Shown here one piece after another: positions 56,705 through 64,000 of a DNA stretch of 64,000 bases. Source of the DNA: Chalara sp. BL73 (Eukaryota; Ascomycota; Leotiomycetes; Helotiales). Each line of letters opens with the position of its first letter. The first letter of the stretch is position 1. The position numbers were made by a program, and so were the translations under genes. The notes under the pieces are model-generated. The model made no database searches. It had not been told where the DNA came from and saw only the letters and a list, made by a program, of their open reading frames with translations. The stretch is taken from positions 1-64,000 of the forward strand of contig CAKJVC010000068.1 in NCBI GenBank assembly GCA_918026815.1, given 5' to 3'.

Positions 56705-57233
56705 CCTTAGGGGCCTGAGGCTCGGTCAGCTCGCTTACACAGGGAACCCCTGGGGAAAGATCACGTGATGGATCATGGATCATGCCAAGCGCAATGATCC
56801 AACCCACGAAGGCTATATAAGTAGATAGGATTTCCTTAGATAGGAGCTTTGTGCTCAACTCAAATAGTATTCTTTATAGCATACTTGTTATCGGGATCTA
56901 TTCTCTGTATATGTGATATACCTACTTCTTCCCAGACCAACCCATTGTTACGGTTTCTGTACTACTCCGAGAGTAATAGTAGAATAGAAGATCTAATCCG
57001 TAGTAGTTGGTCGGGATGAAGTAGGTATATCACATATATAGAGAATAGATCCCAATAACTAAGTATAAGAATACTATTTTAAGTTGAGCACGAAGCTCAT
57101 AACTATGAGAAAACCTATCTACCTATATAGGATCTTCGTGGGCTGGATCATGGCATAACCATGATCCATCACGTGTCCCTTACCCCCAGGGTTCTCTGTG
57201 TAAGCGGGCTTAATAAGCCTCAGGCCCCTAAGG
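56705..57233. repeat. Large inverted repeat of LTR-like arms
   Basis: The left arm 56,705-56,941 (from CCTTAGGGGCCTGAGGCT to CAGACCAAC) matches in inverse orientation the right arm 57,006-57,233 over about 230 bp at roughly 80-85% identity, with a 64-bp spacer. The arms share GGATCATGG, ATATA-containing promoter-like sequence, GTGCTCAACT and GGGATCTATTCTCT. The arms look like two oppositely oriented copies of one LTR. TGTTACG near 56,678 and GTTACGG near 56,947 might be LTR boundary words, but no target duplication was established. Confidence 0.8.
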
Positions 57234-57244
57234 TAACGTATTCC

Positions 57245-57275
57245 ACCACTAAGTGGCCCTTATCACTAAGTGGCC
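57245..57275. repeat. CACTAAGTGGCCC tandem duplication
   Basis: CACTAAGTGGCCC occurs twice within 30 bp just outside the right arm of the inverted repeat; CACTAAGTG is also palindromic in part. Confidence 0.6.
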
Positions 57276-57400
57276 CATGCCAAGAACTGTAACAACTCAA
57301 GCTGCACAGGGATCTCGATCCGTGGATCTAGATAGAAGGACTCAGAGGTGTGAACAACTATCAATTGTTATAACTAAAAGAACAAACTACAGGCAGAAAA

Positions 57401-57545
57401 AAGGAAAGAGAGCAGTGTTTTATATACAGGATGCTAGCCAAAGGCCAGTGTAAGCGAGCTTTATAGCGTTGGTTGCCAAGCTTTGAAGTGCCGAGCTTTG
57501 TAGTAACAAAAGCCAAGCTTTACCGAGCTTTGCAGTGTTTAGCGC
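57401..57545. repeat. Dispersed repeat block, copy 2
   Basis: TTTTATATACAGGATGCTAGCC and GGCCAGTGTAAGCGAGCTTT match the block at 16,051-16,135 in the same orientation. Irregular GAGCTTTGTAGT-like words follow, as in the other copy. It marks the switch from mixed to AT-rich sequence. Confidence 0.7.
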
Positions 57546-57975
57546 TAAGCTCGAAATAAAGCTAAAGCTGTAATATTACTTTTTTTTTCGGTGTAGCTTG
57601 CTTTTAAGCTACGGCGGATTAAAAATGAAATGTAAAAATTAAAAATCAAAAATCGAAAAAAAAAATCTACTTTTTCGGCTTTCGTAATATGCTTTACTTA
57701 TTGTTATTTAAGCGATTAGCTAGTTTTTTGCTTTGCAAATAGCAATTAAGCCAATATTGTAAGTTTGTCGAAAAACTTTTTGCTTTAAAGTATTTATCGT
57801 AAAAAGCTTTTAGCTTATATAGCGCTTTTTTGAATTTTTCGACATTATAAAATACAAAGTCGTAATTTATGTTTACTTATTTAACTTAGTACTAAAGTTT
57901 TCGGCGATACTTTCGGCTTTGCAAAATTTGCTCGATTTTTTATTCCGGTTGTTAGTTATAAATTACAAGTACTAA
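57546..57975. other. AT-rich decayed sequence, no gene
   Basis: A/T-rich with GCTTT words similar to the other RIP-altered blocks; no feature recognised. Confidence 0.5.
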
Positions 57976-58305
57976 TGTGGTGGGGACGATTTTCTTTCCT
58001 TTCACACTCTGTCACGTGATACTCATGAGTGGTCAGTCATGTGACCTGATGAGCATGAGTTGTATATAACCTTCGCCTCCGATATAAAGGCACATTATAA
58101 ATACAACACACTTTCTCACTTTTTTATATTTTACATTTTTATAAGCTATAAACGTTTATTTATTATATAAAGTTTAAACTTGCCGGTGTTTTTTCCAGTA
58201 TATTACAGCTACCGTTACTATGTTTATAAGTTTTGTACTAAATCCTGTTGCTGTTTTTGCTTTTTAGTATATTTTCTGTTATATATATTTTAGTAACTTA
58301 CACAA
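57976..58305 (+). repeat. Probable 5' LTR of the second Gypsy element
   Basis: Begins TGTGGTGGGG after AATACTAA-like DNA. Contains CACGTGATACTCATGAG, a CATGTGACC repeat, GTATATAACC and GATATAAAGG promoter-like boxes. The end is uncertain (TTACACA near 58,305 is one candidate). No partner LTR is in the window. Confidence 0.45.
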
Positions 58306-59597
58306 AAAATTAAGCACTTTTTGTAGCAACAACGAAATTTATAAACGCGATATACAGTGCGAAAAAGCAAAAAAAAAAGCACCGGCACATTTTTCAAATA
58401 CGCTTTATTAACGGGCTACTCGATAAAAAGCATTATAGCAATGCTTTTGTAATATAAAAAAAAACGTTACAAATTTTTAAAAAAGCAGCGCGAAGTTTAA
58501 AAAGCGTTATAACAGTTTACAAAAATTTATTCAGTTAATAATTTTTGCTAGCAAACGACTTTTTTAAACAATATTTTAAAAACGAAAACTAGTGTATAAA
58601 CGTTAAAGCTAAGTATTTGAACAGTATTTAAAAAGTAAAAAACTTAAAAGTACCGGAATTTAATACAGTAATTAAAATTAAACAAATAGCAAAAAGCTAC
58701 AAAGTTTCGGCATAAACTAAGTATACGCTAATTTACAGCGTAAAAAAGTTTTGTTAAAAAAGTTTTAGTAAAAAGTTTTACTAAAAAAGCTTTAAACGTT
58801 TTAGCAAAACAATAATTATTATTAAAGTTTAAATAGTTAGTATAAAACAAATAAGTATAAAAATTACTTTTGTTGCTGCTGCAAACTGTTAAATCAAATA
58901 TATAAATTGTTTTAATAGTAACGATTAATTATATTAATTTTTTTTTTTACGTTTAAAAACTTTTTAACAAAACAACTTTTTGCTTATTATTACTGCTACA
59001 GCACTTATACTATATACAATATTTTTTATATTTGCATTAAAGTTTGTATTTACAGTTAAAAAGCTTGAAATAACGCTTAAAATTTTTATTTTAAGCTTAT
59101 TTTCCGACAAAACACATAAGTATAAAAAACTTAAAAAACAATCGGTTGTTTTTACAAGTTTAAGCCGAGTATATAACTATGCTTATTTTTAATTTATGCC
59201 GGTACTTAAAAAATATAGCAATCCTTTTTTTAACAGCAAAAAAGTTATTATATATTTTAAGTTTTTTAATAAAAGCTTTAAAAATTATAAAATTTAAAAT
59301 AAAAAAAAATAAAAATAAAAAACAGTAAAGTACGTTTCGATTTAACAAAAAAAAAAATTTGAACAACTAAACGAATATAGTAATTCGACTGTAACGTAAA
59401 ATTTTTTTTAACAAAAACTGTTAAAAAAGTATCGATACAAAAACTCGAAGCAATTTTTATATATTATTGTATATTTCGACAAATATATTAAAAAATTTAA
59501 AACTATTAATAATTAAATTACATGACATAAAAGCAAATATACTTTTATTGCAAAAAGTTTAACTAAGCGAAATTAAAATGCTTAAAAAAAAAGTTAT

Positions 59598-59781
59598 TGT
59601 CACGATCACGATCCTATGGCCTGTAAAGGCGCTGAATAGGTGCTTCAATTACGAGAATACTAAACTAAAAAGGAAAGGTGTAGCTGTGGATGTGGCATCC
59701 CTCATAAGTAAAACCATGATCACGTGACCCACATTGGCGAACTGGTAAGCGAACCAATGAGCATCATTGAGGAGCGTGACA
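59598..59781. mobile_element. Solo LTR, 184 bp, young
   Basis: Starts TGTCACGATCACGATC and ends GGAGCGTGACA, with inverted ends TGTCACG and CGTGACA. The exact 5-bp duplication GTTAT lies at 59,593-59,597 and 59,782-59,786. Balanced base composition inside A/T-saturated DNA shows it arrived after, or escaped, the RIP that destroyed the host element. The terminal 7 bases equal those of the 174-bp Gypsy LTRs at 41,019 and 46,082, but the internal sequence differs. Confidence 0.92.
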
Positions 59782-62639
59782 GTTATTACAAACAAAATAC
59801 TAATGTTTAAATTTTTATATAAACTGTTTTATAAACTGCAAATAAAAACTTTCAAATATACAATAAAGCTTAAAAAACTAAATACTAAAAACATTAAACT
59901 TTACAAAAAAATTTATAAGTACATTAAAAACGAATATGCAATATTAAAAAAAAAAAAATTTAGTATAAAAACAAAAAGTAAAAAAGCTATTTACAAAATT
60001 TAATAGTTTAAAAATAAATTTTTTTTTTGTGTTTAAAAAAACTCGCTCGGCATTTTCGGCATTTTTAACGTTAAAACTAAAAAAACGCAAAAAAGCCGTT
60101 TTGCTTTTTGTTAAATTTTTTTTTTAAAAAAGTCGTTTAGTTACAAACTAAAAAATAAACAATATTATAAAAAACTTAAAACGTTTACGAATTTTGCAAA
60201 CTGTTACAAAACGAGTTTAATAAAAAGCTCGAATAACTAATTTTAATTATTTGAAAAAAAATTATACTAAAAAATATAAAGTCGGTTACAAAAAATTTAC
60301 AAAAAAAAAATTCCGAAATAACAATACTTGCAAATAGTGCAAAAATTAGCAATTAAGTAATATAAAACTTTAAAAGCTTTATAAATATATAAACTAGTGC
60401 TATAACTACAAAAAGTTTATTAGTTTAAACGTTATTTATAAGTTTAATAAAAATTACTATATTTGCTTAAAACTTTAAAAAGTCGAAAAAACTTTAATAC
60501 TTATACAGTTTAGCAACGACTTTTCGCATTAAAACTAAATTATAGCGCGAATTATTAAAACTAAATTTAGCTATATTTTCAAAAATAAAAAACGAGCTTT
60601 AAAAAAAAAAGTTTAATTTGAAAAAAAAAAGCTTAAGTTAAAAAAAAAAGTATAGTTAATAATATTAAAACTTACGTTTATAAAACTAGCAATATATTAA
60701 CAAAAACGAAGCTAAATAATAAAACGAATATTTAAATGTAAAACTTTATTGTAAAAAAAGCTAAAATAAAGCTTATAAAAGTTAAACTATTTACTAAAAA
60801 AACAAAACGTTAAGCATTATATAACTTTAAGTTTTTTACGTTATAAAAAAAGTTTTAAAAACAAACAAAGTATAGTATAGTTAAAATACTATAGTTAAAA
60901 ACAGTACGTTTTTAAAAAAGTTTTTTTAAAAACAAGTTTAAAAAGCCGAAAAAAACTAGTTTAAAACAAAAAGCTATAAAAGTTTAAAAATTAAAGTTTA
61001 CAGTAACAAGTACACTAGTTAAACTTAGCTACAGTTATAAAAGTTCGCTAGTAAAACTTATAACTTAAAAATCGATTTTTAAAAAATTTACTTTAAAAAA
61101 ACTGCTGTTGTTAATAAATTCGGCTTTGCTTTTTAAAAAACAGTTTAAAACTTTAAAAAAAACTTTAAATAAAAAAATAAAATATATATTTATTAAAAAA
61201 AGTATAATAAACTTAAAAAAGCTAGTAATTTGTTTTAGTATTAATTTTAATACAACTGCTAAACAAACGTTTAAAAAAAGTATAATAAACTTAAAAAAAC
61301 TAGTAAATTGCAGCAAAAACACAGTTAACGTTAGTTTTGGCTTAGTAAAGTTTTATTTAAAATATTCGAAAGTTTATTTTTTTATGTCGAAAGTAGTTAT
61401 TACATTAACAAACTGCTTAAAGCTTATAAATATCAAAACTACGTTTAATACAAACGTCGAAATTAGCTTAATAACACTAAAAGTTGTAACAAAAATAAAC
61501 ATTTTTATTACTTGAAATAATAATATAGTTTTAAAAATTATTACAAAAAGTATATCGAAATTTGTAAAGTTTATAAACAATTTGTTAGTTACTATTAGCA
61601 ATGTAGCTATAAAAACTCGATTTTATATTATAAACTTTTTTAGTTTTAAACTGATTTTAAGCTTTTTATTTATACGTAAAACTAAAGTAGTATTTCGTTA
61701 TTTTAAAATTTTTTTTAATAGTTTTGTTTTTGTTTTTATTTAAAATTTAAAAACCGGCTTAATTACTACAGTAAAAACAAATACCGAAACGAAATCCGCA
61801 AAAAACGCTGTAATGTATTAAGCTTAAAACATTATCGAAATAGTCGAGTTAAATAGTAATAACAAATATACAACAAATTCGAAAAATTAGCAATATTTGT
61901 AATTAACTATATAACTATAAATAGCTTTTATATAATAAACGCAAAAATGTTTTAAAAAAGTTTTTAGCTTGTTTTAGTATTTAAAAAACTTAAAAACAAG
62001 TTTTATTTTTTTAAAAAAAAAACAAGTTTATAAACAATTCGTAAAATACAAACACTTATTTAGTTTTAAATTTTGTAAAAACAGATTTTAACTTTAATTG
62101 TATATTTTTTTTTTATAAAAAAAAAACAACGCAGTATTTTAGCGTAAATACTGTATACAAAACAAAAAACAAAAAAATTTACTTAATTAATAAAACTAAC
62201 GAAATAAATAATATTTCAAAAAATAAAAATAACTAGTATAAAAAGTTTAAAATAAAAAACGTTTTTTAAAAGCAAATTAAAATATATTAAAAATATATTA
62301 TTTTTAGATTTTCAGAAATTTTTAAAAAATTAAAACTTACGTTTAAAAAGCTAAAAAATTTAAATATTAAAAATATATTACAATTTGCAAAAAAAAAGTT
62401 TTTAAAAAAAGTTTTAATTAATAAAAAAAAAGTTTTTACATTCGACTAAACTAAATACAGTTGATTTTATAAAAACATATTATTTTTTATTGTAATTAAA
62501 ACAATAAAATACACAATATAGCAAACAGCGAATTTTTTTATTTCGAAAATATTAAAACTTTTAGTAGTAAAAATATTTAAAAAAAAACTAAATCGCAATA
62601 TACTAAAATACTATAATAAACTATATCGGAACTTATAGT

Positions 62640-63900
62640 TTTTAATTGCTAAAAAAAAGCCCGGTAATTACAAGCTGATTAATTTTACAATATTTATAAA
62701 TACTGTTATACTAAAAAACGCGAATTTACTTTTTTTTATAAACGAATTTACTAATAAATTTATAAAATACTATATTATAAATTTAATTAACTTATATTCC
62801 GGATATAATTAAATAACGTTGTATTTTATTTGCAAAAATATAACGGCATTTTTTACACTATTCGAATTGCTAAAATATACAATATTATTTTAAAACGTTA
62901 CGAATTCGATTGCAAAATGCGTAAAAATTATAATGCTTGTTTTAGTAGCAATTTGTTTTGAAATAGCTGTATTTTTTTTAAACAATATAAACGTTAAAAA
63001 ACTTTATACGAACTATAACGGAAAAAAAGCGTTGTTTAAAATACGACAGTACATTTTTAAATATATTCAAAATTTCGACAAAACGCTAAAACGCATTAAG
63101 TGTATAAATAGTTTTATAAACTTTAAGTTTTAATTTTGCAAAAACAAACTAAATATTATAAGTTTTATATACAATTTAAAAAGCAAAAAGCTTTTTGCGA
63201 ATAAAATCGTTAAAATTATAAATTGAAAAACATTTAAAAATATTACGAAAACTAAAGTTTTTATAAACTTGTATATATATTTCCGGATTTAAATAAAAAA
63301 TTTCGACATTATTACAGCATTTATTTACAACTTAATAAAAAAAAATGTTGTATAATATTAAAATTTTAACGTTTAAAAAATAGCTATAAAAACGTTACAA
63401 AACGCTATAATTATAACGCCGGTATTTATTCGGATCGATTATAAACCGAATACTAAAAAAATTGTTATAAAAGTAAATACTAGCTTAAATAGCTATAGCA
63501 AATATTTAAACTAAAAAAACTTTGTTTCGAGCAAAATTAAACTTGTTAAATACAAAAGCGAAATTTAGTTAAAAGCCGAGCGCAATTACAACGTTATAAA
63601 AAAAAATATAAAAATATTTTTAAAATTTTAAAAAAGTTGCAAATTTAAATTATTACGATTTATTTTGTATTAAAAACGAATACGAATATATTTATAATAC
63701 AGTTAAATAAAACTGCTACAAATTATTTAAAAGTTTTAATTATTTAGTAGTTTGTTTAAATACAACTATTTAATTTTAAAGTTCGGTATATATTCGAAAA
63801 ACAGTATACAACTGTTAACGCGCTATTAAAAAAACTTTAACACTTTAAAAATACTAATTTAAAAAGCGAAAATATTAATAATTAAATATTAGCGAAACTA
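62640..63900 (+). pseudogene. Gypsy reverse transcriptase and RNase H, RIP-decayed
   Basis: On the plus strand KKPGNYKLINFTIFINTVIL (about 62,655) corresponds to the start of the RT palm, LINLYSGYN-stop-ITL (about 62,790-62,820) to the LxDLYSGYDQI region, and FFLNNINVKK (about 62,970) to the FLDD active site with both Asp changed to Asn. Further on come YFRIxIKNF, a KKNVV segment, and KAERNYNVIKK (about 63,570), which fits the RNase H region. In-frame stops replace Gln and Trp codons. The order and spacing fit pol of a fungal Ty3/Gypsy element. Confidence 0.78.
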
Positions 63901-64000
63901 AAAATGTATAAAATATATTTTGTAAAAACCGATCAAATTACTAATATTAAGCAAAATACTAATTTCGAACTTAAAACAAATTTCGAGTTACGAAATAAAA

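Larger units (their letters stand above)
57976..64000 (+). mobile_element. RIP-decayed Ty3/Gypsy retrotransposon, right end outside the window
   Basis: Starts near 57,976 with a less mutated, LTR-like patch (TGTGGTGGGGACGAT, then TATAAA-type promoter words near 58,065-58,110). Its 3' boundary, perhaps near 58,305, is not firmly seen. The following 5.7 kb is A/T-saturated, but the plus strand still aligns with Gypsy pol from about 62,640 onward (separate entry). A full-length element would need another 1-2 kb, so it is cut by the window edge. Confidence 0.75.

Noticed and set aside
1..64000. CRISPR arrays, bacterial operons, riboswitches, tRNA or rRNA genes
   Set aside because: The window is a eukaryotic chromosome end; no regularly spaced repeats, and no tRNA or rRNA sequence was recognised on reading.

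Overview
The window is a chromosome end of a filamentous ascomycete (Pezizomycotina). It starts with about 126 bp of CCCTAA telomere repeat and runs inward. The fungal assignment rests on short (48-66 bp) spliceosomal introns with GT/AG ends, an Ole1-type desaturase with a C-terminal cytochrome b5 domain, a 3,096-residue DUF6606/DUF3638/DUF3645-type protein, a feruloyl-esterase/tannase, and telomere-linked RecQ and DUF3435-like remnants. Extremely AT-rich blocks with G-to-A and C-to-T decay point to repeat-induced point mutation (RIP). The class (perhaps Leotiomycetes) is a guess.

Layout. (1) 1-126 telomere. (2) 127-15,300 AT-rich subtelomere: a decayed telomere-linked RecQ helicase on the minus strand (about 2,950-7,000) with degraded helicase motifs I, II, III and IV still readable; a small GC-rich island at 8,405-8,545; an AT-saturated, truncated hAT transposase (about 12,060-14,504); and a zinc-finger tail of a DUF3435/FluG-like protein (about 15,090-15,340). 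(3) 15,586-16,367 a 782-bp element with long terminal inverted repeats. (4) 16,700-37,650 the GC-balanced gene segment: delta-9 desaturase, a hydrolase fragment, an isochorismatase-family pseudogene, a secreted dienelactone-hydrolase-like enzyme, an SDR, an alpha/beta hydrolase and the giant protein. (5) 39,926-50,580 one broken gene for a secreted tandem-repeat protein. It is split by an 8.6-kb hAT transposon with an exact 8-bp target duplication, and that hAT is itself split by a 5.2-kb Ty3/Gypsy element with an exact 5-bp duplication. (6) 51,558-53,150 an intact feruloyl esterase, then a sorbosone/glucose-dehydrogenase-like pseudogene with a MITE at its 5' end. (7) 55,400-64,000 a second repeat zone: a solo LTR (duplication ATTAA), a large inverted pair of LTR-like arms, and a RIP-decayed Ty3/Gypsy element running off the right edge and carrying a much younger solo LTR (duplication GTTAT).

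The intact genes look like ordinary accessory metabolism (lipid desaturation, ester hydrolysis, plant-wall ferulate release) plus one giant predicted ubiquitin-hydrolase/helicase-like protein. They share no obvious pathway: no polyketide synthase, NRPS, terpene cyclase or pathway transcription factor was seen. The most informative content is the layered transposon record, whose order of events can be read from target duplications and from which layers are RIP-mutated. No previously undescribed system could be shown from sequence alone. The best candidates are the roughly 57-residue GNGYYWSF-module protein and the inverted LTR-like pair.
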